The translations under genes were made by a program, and so were the position numbers. From Rhodocollybia butyracea (lineage: Eukaryota; Basidiomycota; Agaricomycetes; Agaricales; Omphalotaceae): a stretch of DNA of 64,000 nt. The notes under the pieces were generated by a model. The model saw nothing but the letters and a program-made list of their open reading frames with translations, ran no database searches and was not told the origin of the DNA. Position 1 is the stretch's first letter. Each line of letters opens with the position of its first letter. Location: positions 372,001 through 436,000 of the forward strand of contig JADNRY010000018.1 in assembly GCA_015501585.1 (NCBI GenBank). Reading direction: 5' to 3'. Positions 11,971-23,000 of this stretch are shown in pieces.

Positions 11971-12291
11971 GTGCTGCCATGGAATGTGCATTGTATCCAC
12001 AATCATTTCCACGACAGTAGCTGTACTCAAGATAACAAGACACCCAAACAGCGACTGCGACGAAGTAGATCGTTCTCTTCGGTTAATTCAAAAGGGATCA
12101 TTCAAAAGCCTATAGTACACAGGGTGTATGATGAATTATGGTGTGACTCCTGCTCAGAGTCTTCATTTGTTCATCCAACAATAAGAGCACCCTGCCCACG
12201 TAGGGAACATCATATTTGGCAGAGTATGAAGAGGCAAGGCTGCATCCCCTTGGAAGATATGGATTTTTGCTTAGATCTTATTGACTACTAG
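11971..12291 (+). CDS. Unrecognised reading frame, perhaps last exon of the kinase-like gene
   Basis: Directly after the long element, a frame encodes a basic stretch (KQRLRRSRSF) followed by WCDSCSES and PLEDMDFCLDLIDY before a TAG. It might be the 3' end of the kinase-like gene cut off by the insertion, or an unrelated small gene. I cannot assign a family. Confidence 0.3.
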   Translation: MLPWNVHCIHNHFHDSSCTQDNKTPKQRLRRSRSFSSVNSKGIIQKPIVHRVYDELWCDSCSESSFVHPTIRAPCPRREHHIWQSMKRQGCIPLEDMDFCLDLIDY

Positions 12292-12404
12292 AGTTGTACT
12301 AGGGTTATATACTTACATACATAAGCCTTGGAATTTAATAAGATTGGTAGACATCCAAAATATCAGAATATCCTTCATTTCTAAATTATGATGCTATGTA
12401 GTAT

Positions 12405-12475
12405 GATGAGTACGGTGGTATTTGAATCCCAAGCTCTAGTAAAGTGTGGCTTGGACCACTCGGCCATCTGTTTGT
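12405..12475 (-). other. Decayed tRNA-like sequence (class II type)
   Basis: The minus strand reads TGGCCGAGTGGTCCAAGC, a good tRNA-Ser/Leu A box, followed about 20 nt later by GGGATTCAAATACC, which resembles a B box. The spacing is too short and no acceptor stem forms, so this is a tRNA-derived relic or SINE head, not a working tRNA. Confidence 0.35.
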
Positions 12476-12499
12476 TTCTCCAAGACTCCAACTATCCCT

Positions 12500-12850
12500 C
12501 ATCTCTGACCACTGGCAGTGATAGCTTCAAGCATATCATCCCCGAGAAACTTCCTTCCCTTACTTCTAACAATACCTCGACTCATAGTTTCAAGAGGTTT
12601 AGAGTCTGCCTATGGGAGACAATCCCCTACTCGCTTATCAGAACTTCAGCCATTCCCACTGTCAGCGTTGAACTTGGAGCGGTCTAAGCACCCCAGTGTC
12701 CCCAGTGCCATATACTTCTCACGAGATGAAAACGTGTTCATTGGTGCTGCGACGGGATGTGGTGAGATTTTATCTGCCGAGCTTGCGCTTTTGAGGCTTT
12801 GGAGTTGGAAGGAGTCTGAGCATCGAGGGCGGTGTAGTATCAAGAAAAAG
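12500..12850 (+). pseudogene. Relic of Brr2 (U5 snRNP helicase), second cassette region
   Basis: Pieces in order: SFKHIIPEKL, LQPFPLSAL, then SRDENVFIGAATGCGEILSA followed by ELALLRLWS. In Brr2-type helicases the matching stretch is a conserved leader, then a Walker A ending GKT, then AEFALLRLW. Here the lysine-containing GKT is replaced by GEI and frame changes separate the pieces, so no working ATPase can result. Brr2 unwinds U4/U6 in the spliceosome. Only this short fragment is present, so it is a copied fragment and not the genomic Brr2 locus. Confidence 0.7.
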
Positions 12851-13009
12851 TGGATGAAGGTAAGTAAATGCGCTCTGAGGTTACTACGTCAGATCGCCGA
12901 GAACCAAAAGACACTGATTGAGGAACAAGCAGCAAGGATCAACTTGAATACTATTTACATGGACTTGGCCGTATTGTACAAGGAGCAGAATATTGACACA
13001 GGGGTTGAG

Positions 13010-13448
13010 TTTCTCAGGAACCAAGTATAACTTTGGTCTCAATAATCGTTTTTTGTTTTATTTAGGACAGTGACCAACTAGAACCATGAACCCCTTAGCA
13101 TCGGCACCAACCTGACTGGTTCCCCTTTTTCATAATCATATATCTATCGTGTCGGAAGCCATCAGCTCGCGCATTATCACTTATTATCAAACTCACCACA
13201 GGTACCAGCGTAGTCACCGGATCCACTACCCTGCTCAGAATATCCAGTTCATAACCCCCATCGTCGTCGTCGTCCTCTTTGTCCCATTGGTCAGGATCTA
13301 ATGGAGCTCCTATATTACCGATGAATCGGTTCTCAGCAAAATTGAGTGAGCTAACTGGGGCCGTGTCCGAGAGACTATTATCACAATCTCGGATGGTGTG
13401 AGTATTAGAGAAAGCACGGAGGTTGAGGATGAAACGATTTATTAACAC
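13010..13448 (-). repeat. Inverted, diverged copy of the 39640-39890 segment
   Basis: On the minus strand, the words GGATCCGGTGACTACGCTGG, TGATAATGCG, ATATATGATTATGA and TTGGTTCCTGAGAAAC appear in the same order as at 39660-39890 on the plus strand, with indels. The frame VVDPVTTLVPVV is shared by both copies. I do not recognise a protein family; this is probably a duplicated non-functional segment lying beside the Brr2 relic. Confidence 0.6.
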
Positions 13449-13449
13449 A

Positions 13450-15970
13450 TTTGGTAGGCTGTAAGAAATTTGTTAATTGGATTAATCAGGTGTTTGGGGT
13501 TGAAACGAGAGTCATACACAGCGAGAAATGAGAAGAAAACGGTCGCAATTTGTTCCTCTATAAGCGACACCTAGGGATTGTACAACGCGTTCAGAATGTC
13601 ATCCCACAGAAGTAACAGCAGGGTAGCTTACTGCGCCACCGGAAAAGATGGAGTCCTGGATTGGAGGTTGGAAGGAACAATACGCAAAGTCAAACGGGAC
13701 TCACCAGTGCAAATGCAGCTTGAATACTCGCAATTATGAAAATGGTGCTAGAGATAGGCATGGGTATTTGAAGCTGTCACAGGAACTTTTAAGCAAGGGC
13801 TTACAAGAAGTATAGAGTGCCTATACACAGATGCACGTCAATAACTGGCCCGGTGTCATAATGACTGGTCACCCACCGTCACGCAAGACGACCTCCGCGA
13901 TGCTCTGTATACCAGATTTTCGGGATTGAATGACATGGCTGACGGTTCGGACCAAAGTCAAGATGAAGATGATCCCGTCGAAAGCCAGTTGGAGGAAAGG
14001 GGAGATAATGGTTGCTAGTATGCAAATCTATTAATCTGGACCAATCTAGTTAGTGAACCAAAGACCCACAACTGGCATTGAAAAAAAAATAGAGCAATTA
14101 ATATATAGGCAGACTGGAGGGAATGGCGGACATGCTGACATTTTAATCTCAGCGTCCTGACCGACGACACAGGGCAAGATTGATTCGGCAATTGTTCCTC
14201 GGCTGGTGGTTACTGTAGCTGAGAAACACACCTAATGTAGACGAACAAAATATGAATGTAGTACTTCAAAACTACAAAGAAAAAAGGCGAACCAGGAAAG
14301 TAAACACGATGTTCACGATGATGAATGGGCATAGAAGAAAAAACAGTGACCGCTTCTGACCAAAGAGCGCATAGACTCTCAGAATGGAAAGTACTACAGC
14401 AAACGATCCTCAGTCCAGATTTACTAGCGAATGGAGAAGACGTACACTTTGTCGCCGCATCAGCAACACTGGAACTAACACGCGATGCAACAACGAGATT
14501 CCTACAGCTGAGGAGAACGTCAGATCAAGCCAGCCGACAAACGGTGAATAAACCTTATGGATGTCATTTCTCCTGGGAGCGAGATAGCCAGTTGTATAGC
14601 TGCATGTAGCAGAAAGCTGTAACGATTCAGAACGAATAATATAGAGCTGCCAGTCAGTGGACTGGACCATATAGCTCGAATTTCAGTGGGGAGTGTGAGA
14701 AATAAGTCTTGAAACCATAAAACTGCGGTTCAATGCATGAGCCACTGGGTGTGTTCATTTGCTGACCAGAAGATATTCTCACCAAAGGCGGATAATAATG
14801 TGTAGTTGTCCAGCAATCTATAATACCAGTATGACATGAGGATCTTCAAATACGCCTGGGTCATTCAACATACAGAAGAAATTGAAGTTGGGTAATTTCT
14901 TCAGCGATGGCCTGATCACTGGAAGAGCTTGACATGGCGGCGAAAAAGAAAAAGCACAGTGCTGATCACCAGTCGAGAGTATAAGTACTGCACTGAGATG
15001 ATCACCGGAATGCGGAGAATCACAGATAGACAGAGAAGACACGATCATCAAAAGTTATCGTTCATCAGATGGATGAGCAACGTTGCCTTGAAGACGACAA
15101 GGGGTAAGCTTTTTGACTGGATGGCCGTTCATGCGATGAACTGTTGCAAGGATAGAAGCGACGTACACGCATGCCTGCCTACCCACGATTCGAGTCAGCT
15201 GCAGAAGGCATCTGTCAGTGTGGCCATACGAATAAATGTAAAATAAATGTGATTATTCTACGAACTACACCAGGACACTGCTTTAACGCCTCCTCCTTGA
15301 GATTCCGTCAAGACACGATTGCTGTAGTTATGTTGGAGGCATTGATAGCCCAAGAGGAGTTGGATTTGAGGTAAAACGGATAAAAAGTTAGATCACAGCT
15401 ACTCAGTTTTTGAATATAGAACGGGTAACTCAGATTTACAAAATCACCTACCAAGACTGTTCGCAAACGATTACCAGATCCAAATGGGACGGGTATGGGG
15501 CATAAAAAGCCAATGTTCGCGCTCAAGTGGCAAGTCCGAGAACTTAGAAGCCAAACGCGTTTGAGGCTCGTGACATAGATGAGCCATCTCACTCCTTCAA
15601 CAACTTCCGACTCAAAATTTCAACGTAACGTCCAAACAGGTTCAAACGTTCAACGTTCAACGTCAATGCTAGAGCCATATTGCATATGGCCAATTTTACC
15701 TATAAATGGACGAGCATATATCATCTTCGGATTCTTCGAGCAAACTCACTTAACAGCTCCTCCTGCTTACCAGCTACGACGACGACTAATGTTTCTCTTC
15801 GTCTAGTATTCCATCAAGAGAGTTATCAGGAAAAGCAAGTATCGCTCGTTCGCAACAACAAACTCGCCTTATAGTTTCTATTGGTCGATTTCTTGGAGCT
15901 GTTTGTTTCTGTGTCTCCACTTCGGACGGAATCAGTTACTCGTCACGTCATTGACGTCATGTTTTATTCG
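13450..15970. other. Intergenic stretch, no supported gene
   Basis: About 2.5 kb with only short, unrelated reading frames on both strands. No domain, repeat pair or structured RNA was recognised. Near 15640-15665 there is a small cluster of caacgt words. Confidence 0.5.
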
Positions 15971-15974
15971 ATGG

Positions 15975-15982
15975 TATAAAAG
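15975..15982 (+). promoter_or_regulatory. TATA box of the small stress-type gene
   Basis: TATAAAAG lies 63 bp before the ATG at 16045, the usual spacing for a strongly expressed fungal gene. Confidence 0.6.
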
Positions 15983-16044
15983 CATCCAGGAATCAGCACA
16001 GCAGAACTCATACACAAACAAACTACTGTCTCACTAACCCTAAC

Positions 16045-16401
16045 ATGTCTTCTGTCGACGATTTCAACACTGGTGCTGGCAATGATTTGAACGCTAACGC
16101 GTACCAGCATCAACAACGCTCGGGTGACCAGCAGAGCGAAGACTATGGTGACAAAGGTCCGTGGCTCCTGGTACCACATATCCTCACGGCAGTACTCATT
16201 TCCTCCCATCAGGCCTCGACATGCTCGAAAAGAAAACAGGCCACTCTATGAGTAAGGAGACGAACGAAAAGATCACCGACTCCGCTCGAGAGGGAATCGA
16301 GAAGGTTACAGGGTCAGTTTGTCGCTAATACAAGTAATACACTCTATCTAACATCTCTCATCTGTCTCAGCAAACAAGTGCCCTCGAAATGGTCCAACTG
16401 A
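16045..16401 (+). CDS. Small hydrophilic stress-type protein, 80 residues
   Basis: Three exons, 16045-16156, 16213-16312 and 16371-16401, joined by GT-AG introns of 56 and 58 bp, give exactly 81 codons including TGA. The protein opens MSSVDDFNTGAGNDLNANAY, is rich in Asn, Gln, Gly and Asp, and ends with the block DKGLDMLEKKTG ... NEKITDSAREGIEKVTG KQVP. That tail (DKG, NEKITD, then E-K-x-T-G-K-x-V-P) is typical of small fungal proteins of unknown mechanism often linked to stress or late growth. No signal peptide or membrane segment; probably cytosolic and partly disordered. A TATA box at 15975 supports this start. Confidence 0.75.
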
Positions 16402-16643
16402 TTACTGCGCCAACGTATACATGCGCCAACATATTCATTAACATAAAGCAACTGTAGATTTATTGTACAACTATTTCCTATGTATCAATGCTCGTTTCGT
16501 ATCGTGAAATTCGTGATTGAAGTTCATCGAGGAATATTAATGAGATAACATAACTTAAGTTACCATAAACACCACCCAAAGTCCAAGCACAAAGCAGAAG
16601 AGCGTAGTTGAAAGCAAGGGAAAAGGAAACAGAACCGACCTCC

Positions 16644-19361
16644 TCATCGTCCAGTGCTCAAGCCTAAATTCGTCATACTGCGATTACTTATCCCACTCGC
16701 ATCATAACTTCTCCTCCCCGGAATAACACCAAACCTTCCGTCTTCCAGAACCCTACTATTCCCCAATCCAGTAGTACTAGCGTTCTTCTTGGAATCCAAC
16801 GACATCAGCCCTTTTCCAGGTCCATACCCGCTATCCTTGTTTTTCTTCGAATCCAGAAACGCGTTTCCAGCAACTATCGGCATGCTCAGGCGACGCATCC
16901 ACCCTTGGGCTTCTCCTTCTCCCGAACAGGCGAAGCTAAAGGTGAAGACACCTTGTATTTCGCCGCTGAACAGTTTTCACAACCACAGTACGGCGCGTGA
17001 TTCGAGGTGCTTGTAGAGCTGGTTTGGCTGCCGTTACGACGTCCAGATTCGCTTCCATCGTCACTGCCTCCGTAGGCGGGGACTGAGGTGGAATGAGATG
17101 TGTCGTGCTAGCAGAGTACTGCGACGATGGACGAGCAGCATAAGGGTCCGTGCGAGGAGCCGCTGGTCGTAAAGGCTGCTGGAAAGATAGATGGCGCTCT
17201 CGGGGACGCAACGCAGGTTGCGCGTTGCGCGTTAAAGGTTCTGGCTCTCTTGTAAAAATGGCTTCATTCCTAGAGACCAACATTGCCTTTTCTCGTTCTA
17301 GCTCTTGGCTCCGTAGCTCGATTTCCTGCTCCCGGAGTTTCAACATCCGCTCCTTTTCGTAGATTTCTAGCTCTGCTTGCTGGTTCAAGCGCTGTTGTTG
17401 ACGTCGGCGTTCTTTGTTGGGTGTGAAAGATTCCGATCCAGTAGGGCGGCTGACCGGGAAGATGGAGGTGCGCCTTGTCGCCGTGCGTCTAATGAAGGCA
17501 GCGGACGTGAGCCGCTTGGCGACTGAGGCCTAGGCTTCGGCGAAGTTGGACTTTCAGGCGGTTGATAACGAGTGGCCAAGTCGTTCACACTCAGAGGTAG
17601 GCGAGGAATATCCTTCGGAGGCGGTGATCCGCTGCTAGACTATTAGGTAGAACGTTAGTATGATGTACAACTAAGCCCAAAGTTCTCTTACGGTTTGTGA
17701 GTAACGACTTCTTATTGCTGCGACGATGCTCCCACTACTGCTACTAGCTCGTGTCATTTCCGAAAAATCCTTGGAGGAGTCCTGGTTCTGCTCCTCCTTT
17801 GTGGCCGGAAGATGATCACCTCTGGGGAACGACTTGGAGGACTGAGGGGAAGAGGACGGGGTTGATGAAAGGGACTGACGCCCACGAGTAGTCTCGGTTG
17901 TCGGTGCAGCAGGACGTTCATCAAATTGAGTCGACTGAACTTTGCTCGATTCAGGCTTCTCAGCAATCACTGCATTACTGGAAGGAGTGATATCAGCACC
18001 TTCAGATCGACGCTCCAGACGGTTGGGATTTGAAGAGGGAGAACTGACGGCAGGTGATGTTTGGCGCTGTGCCAAAGGCGGAGGAAGGGGGAAGTGAGTA
18101 GGTGGTGCTGGAAATTGTGATAGCGAGCGGACAGAACCAGTATTATCATCGTCTGTGAATCTGCGCGGAGGGTCGAAGGAGGACGGAGGTGGAATATGGG
18201 CAGGCTGCTGGTTCTGCCTGCTCTGATATTGGGTAACTACGGGTGACTGACGTTGTGCGTCGGTTTGTCCGGACTTGCTTGAACGTTATCTGAAATGTCT
18301 GTCGCCGAAGGAATGTTATGCAGAGTCATAGCTTCAACTTTGCCAGGAGAAGGAGAAGTTTGGAAAATATTGTTCTTCGTCGTAATCTAATCTCCTCGGA
18401 GTAGGAAGGTCTTGGTCTGATGAAAGTGGAAGAGGCTCAATATCCCTCATGTCCTGTGGAATGGGCCCTGTCCAACCTCCTTCACAGTACGCCCGCCATT
18501 CGTTCAGTTTGCCTATGGTCGGAACAAAACGTCGAACACTTTCACAGGATCGTAGCCATTCAGCGTCAGCTACACGAGACACACCGGCTACAATGCTGTA
18601 CGTTGTAGCGGTATGTCTTTCAGTGACTTGTAAAGAGTGATTACTATGCGATATCTCGGTCAGAAATCGTCGTATTTGAAGATCATAATGCTCACTATTT
18701 CTCCTGAGATATCTCTGGTCCCACAGCAGATATAAGATTGATATATCGAGCATGTTCTTCATTGGCCTCGCGGGGACTCTTCTTGGATTTCTTCTCGTAG
18801 ATTAGTCCTGATATGGATGGAGAATTAGCAAGACCAGTAAGGACGAGCCTCAAAGCATAGTACCAGCTTGTTTGATCTTTGCATTAGCGAGAGCGATACG
18901 CTCATCATGGGCTTTCTCTTCTTTCTAATGATCCATTAGGACTAGTCATCATACGACATAGGCAAACACGCACCGCTAATTTCCTAAACCACTTCTTTAC
19001 ATCACTACTAATCCCGTCATACTCCTTGTCCGCCAGCTTTGCAAACTTGCTATCGACTTCGGAGAGTGTTTCAAAGATAGTAGCACTAGCATTCAGAGCA
19101 TTGGCTGGAGTTGACGATTGACGATTATATCAGAAGCTTCTTCTTAATTTCGGCAATGCAATACAACAGACCTGCAAGCTCTCCTGTTACTTTCATCCCT
19201 GCTGTTTCCTTCAATGCTTTGGCCATCTTCTTCTGCAGAGTCACTACCGCCCCCGCAGCTTCACAATAATCATTGAAAACACTGAGCAACGTTTCGAAGG
19301 ATTTGCATGATTTGTGAATGTCAAGTCGTTCGGCGAGGGGAGGTGGCGCAGAGGTGGCCAT
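16644..19361 (-). CDS. BAR/IMD-like domain protein with long disordered tail
   Basis: Start at ATG 19361 (MATSAPPPLAERLDIHKSCK); an upstream in-frame TTG is ignored. Residues 1 to about 180 are helical: ERLDIHKSCKSFETLLSVF, LQKKMAKALKE, then after an intron ATIFETLSEVDSKFAKLADK and KKWFRKLAKEEKAHDERIAL. This pattern is that of fungal BAR or IMD-type membrane-curving domains. The middle (18100-17400) is Ser/Pro-rich. A coiled coil with ELEIYEKERMLKLREQEIEL follows near 17340-17390. The end has HAPYCGCENCSAAKYK and a basic tail stopping at 16644. Between about 17110 and 16960 the frame must shift by one base to reach the CGCENC segment, and no intron fits. The protein probably links membrane or cortex to signalling; the exact family is not certain. 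Confidence 0.65.
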
Positions 19362-19619
19362 TGCTAGGGCCAATTAGCGCCTGGCGCAAGAACTAAATCA
19401 GGCAATATGCTATTATTCCCACAGCCTTTTCTGCTCTTTTACTAGGATGACCGCTATATTCTTTTGAACGCCTACAATCTTATCCTCTGCCCTATCTTTT
19501 AGATTCTGATTATCGCCGCCCCTAATACAAGCGTAGTGAAAAGCCTTAAATTATAGAGGCTGGTCAGCACCGCAGACCTTTCCACGTTTCTCGCAATCGC
19601 CTTCATCCATCGTCAGAAA

Positions 19620-19910
19620 AGTCAACCATCGCAAAGAGATTGCGGCGTACGAGGGAGCACATGGAACTTAGACAGGTTGCCCAAGGTCTTCCAGGCTTCC
19701 GAAACCTTGATCTTGGCCGACCATGGGACCTGTGCCCCATTCTGCTCTTTATAAGTGCCAGTTAAGGGGATCATCAATCCCCCTCTCAATTCACTGTTGC
19801 AGAAGAAAGCCTGATGGCTTTCTGAGCGTTTTACTCTAAAACCGAGCAGAGGCCATGCTCGTGTCAGCCTAACTCTAGAATGCGCGAACCGCGCAGCATG
19901 AGCTTGCTAG
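19620..19910. ncRNA. Hairpin-rich intergenic segment, candidate structured RNA
   Basis: Five perfect stem-loops follow one another between two genes: CGCAA/TTGCG (19630-19644), GGGGAT/ATCCCC (19766-19782), AGAAAGCC/GGCTTTCT with a four-base loop (19804-19823), CGAGCA/TGCTCG (19843-19861) and GCGCG/CGCGC (19882-19894). A longer irregular pairing GCCCAAG...CTTGGC spans 19678-19716. Internal TTTT and AAAA runs argue against Pol III transcription of either strand. I cannot match it to RNase P, MRP, SRP or a snRNA, and the strand is unknown. Chance clustering is possible. Confidence 0.3.
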
Positions 19911-20030
19911 CTACGACATATGGATAAGTAAGCGGTAAACCAAATATTATATACTATACTATGTAGCATCGATGTATATACCAAAGCCAAAGCCCAAAGT
20001 CCAAGTCCATTGAAGAATCCTACAAACAGC

Positions 20031-23000
20031 CTAGAGCAGTTTACTCGACGCCGCTGGCGCTATTCTGCTCTTCACCACCTTAACGATCCAAAGAGGCATG
20101 GCGCTAATGGCCACAATCACAGCAACCTTCCATGCAAACCCAGGAGTGACAACGAAAGATAGGTCTGTCCAATGAGTGCGATCAGTGTCATTTCATGCTG
20201 TATAGTGAAAAAACGGCTCACCAAAGTACTCCGGTAAGAAAGCAATACTAATCACATAGAAGAACAATGTAACGACTTCTGAAACAATCATATATGTATG
20301 CCTAGAAAGTTTAACACAATAAGTGGTCAAGTTACAAAACCCAGCGATACGACATTTACCAGGTCGTTATCTCCAGGGCCACCATGATGAGCTCGTTTAA
20401 CACCAGTGCAGTGAAGGAGATGGAAACAATGTGCAGAAACTCGGTCTCAAAGAGGACGAGAGACATGATCATTATGGCTGCACCTGAAACAATAGATCGT
20501 AAGCATGGAAAGCAACGAAACGGGGAAGTTCTTACCCTGATAAACACTAATCATTACCCACTCGAAGAAGCTCTTATAGCCCAAAACTCGTCCCTTCACC
20601 AGCTCCTTGTACAACTCCGGATACACCAGCGCTGTTTCCCTACTCACATCTCTATCCAGAACCAAACTGAACACAGGCAGCATCGTATACACGGTTGCAT
20701 ACCCAGCCATCAACCACCCTTGGTACAGTGCAATCGGAGCAAAATAAAATATCGCAGAGAACACGGCTTGCATGATGGAAATGATCAGACCACGGTGAAT
20801 GACGAATTGTGCTAGGGTTGCGGAACGCCGGTAGGAGAGACGGCCGTGCCAGAGGAGAAGGGTGGAGAGGAAAGAAAATTGGGTGACGGAGAAGTCGGCA
20901 GCAAGAGAGGCTTGCTTCCCTTCTTTACCGACGATACCAACACCTGATAGGGAAACTTGAATAAAATTCGCAGGCTCAAACATAAAAACTCTACTCACCA
21001 ACATCAGCGGCCTGAATCATACTAACATCATTTCCTCCATCCCCAATACAACAGACTCTTTTCCCTGTGTGTGCTCTGATTAATCGAGCAATGTCCGCCC
21101 TACAAAGAGACATGAATTGAGCGACATATAACAGAATATATGGACAGAAACTCACTTCTGAGTCGGAGAACACCGACAGGCTACAACCGCGCTCAGCTTG
21201 GTCGCAATCTCCACGAACTCGTTCTTGAACAAATTCAAACATAACTGAAGAGATTCTCCATCGATAACGAGACAGCAGTCGAGCTTATTTTGCAGGAAGT
21301 CAAGGTGTGATTTCATATCGTCCGAAGTGTGTACTGTCGAGATTCGTTCAGTTATTCTGCCCTCTAGAAGAAGAAAAAACGATACCAACCTTTCGCAACC
21401 TCGTGTATATATTGACCTCTGCCAACCATCTTTGTACTAATTGCGATACACCGAGCAGTCTCAACTTTATCACCCGTAAGCATCCAAACCTTGACACCAG
21501 CATTGCGCAGCAGCTCAAGTGTCGAGCGAACCTGTTGGTCGCAAATCAGATATTGTCATCTCCAACATAAAAGGAAGACCGACCTCGTCCTGTAACCGAT
21601 CTTCAACTCCCGTCAATCCTAAAAGTTCCATATCATGTTCCAAGTGGTCAGCCACAACACGCGCCTGTGCCTCTGCACGTGTTAGGCCGCCCCCTACGTC
21701 CGATGCAGATGTGGGTACGAGAGTAGAAGCAGCATGATATGCCTTTTCAAAAGCCTCCCAGCTGCTCGAGCTCAACTTCTTTCTCGCCACAACTAACGTC
21801 CGCAGCCCCTCCCTAGCCATATTCCCCGTCTCCTCGTCAAGCCAATCGTTCCTTTGCACAATCTTGCTCATCACTACATCTGCGCCTTTAAGCAAAAACG
21901 TGATCTCTCCAGTCCCAACATCCCTTACTATGATTCCCATCCGCTTCGACTCTGATGTGAAAGGGAAAAGCGAAAGGACATCAAATGTTAGAAGATTTTG
22001 GCTCTCCTGGGAACCGGATGAGGGATTATGGTGCGGCTCTCCTGCTCTGAGGACGATTTTTGTCCTATCACGATACACGAGTGTAAGACCTATGGATTGT
22101 GTCCATGTAACAATTGCAACTTCGTCAGGCGAGGAAGCTTGGTATGTTACGGAGCCGTCGTCGTTCGTTACTGGAGTGACCTAGAAAAGAGGATTATCAG
22201 CGGAGGAAGGGTAAAGACCGGTAAATAACTTGCATTATGACACAGCGCCAAACTTTGTACTACGTCCCTCACTCGTGATGACATATCTCTCCTTCCTCTC
22301 GCGACTCCAATAACCCCACCCCCATGGCTCTGCGAGTTTGTGTGAGACATTGACGGGTTTCGAGCATGCGTATCCTCTACCGAACGTTAGTCAGCTGAGC
22401 CACAAATTACCAACTACGTTGAATTATAACTACCAGAACCAACAGTCGACGCAAACGCCAATGCCAACTGTCTACTGACTTCATCCATCGAGTCTTGTCC
22501 GTAAGACATGGTACCCATGTGGAGTTTCCGCATCTCCATTTCTACAGCCATATCGATGTTAGCGATCGAAAGTAGTTGTCAAAGGACCCACCATTCCTCG
22601 TCAGTGTCCCGGTTTTATCGCTAAGCAGATACTCTACCCTTCCAAGCTCCTCGGGCAATGTACTTGTTCTGACTATAGTATTGGGTATAGTGGAATCGGT
22701 CATAATTTGGTGAGAGTAGAGCGACTTTCCAAGGTCGAGATTCACTCGAAGACTATGAGAAATAGTCAGAATTGCAGGATGTTTGGGCAAGATCGAGCTT
22801 ACCTGATCGGGATAATACTACTAAAGAGAATTAAAAACCGAAGAACACTGACCAGTGTATGTTGACTGAATATTCCGCCTCGGAAACCGTTCAGTGCAAC
22901 GAGGACCACGGAGAGGAGAAATGTGGTTGTACAAAGGATCTAGATGTCAGTCAGTACTGTCCCGAAACAATACCACTAAAGCCAACCTTTGCTAAACCAT

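Noticed and set aside
12405..12475. Functional tRNA-Ser or tRNA-Leu
   Set aside because: A and B boxes are too close and the acceptor and T stems do not pair.
19620..19910. RNase P, MRP, SRP or U-snRNA
   Set aside because: None of the conserved core words of these RNAs could be matched on either strand.
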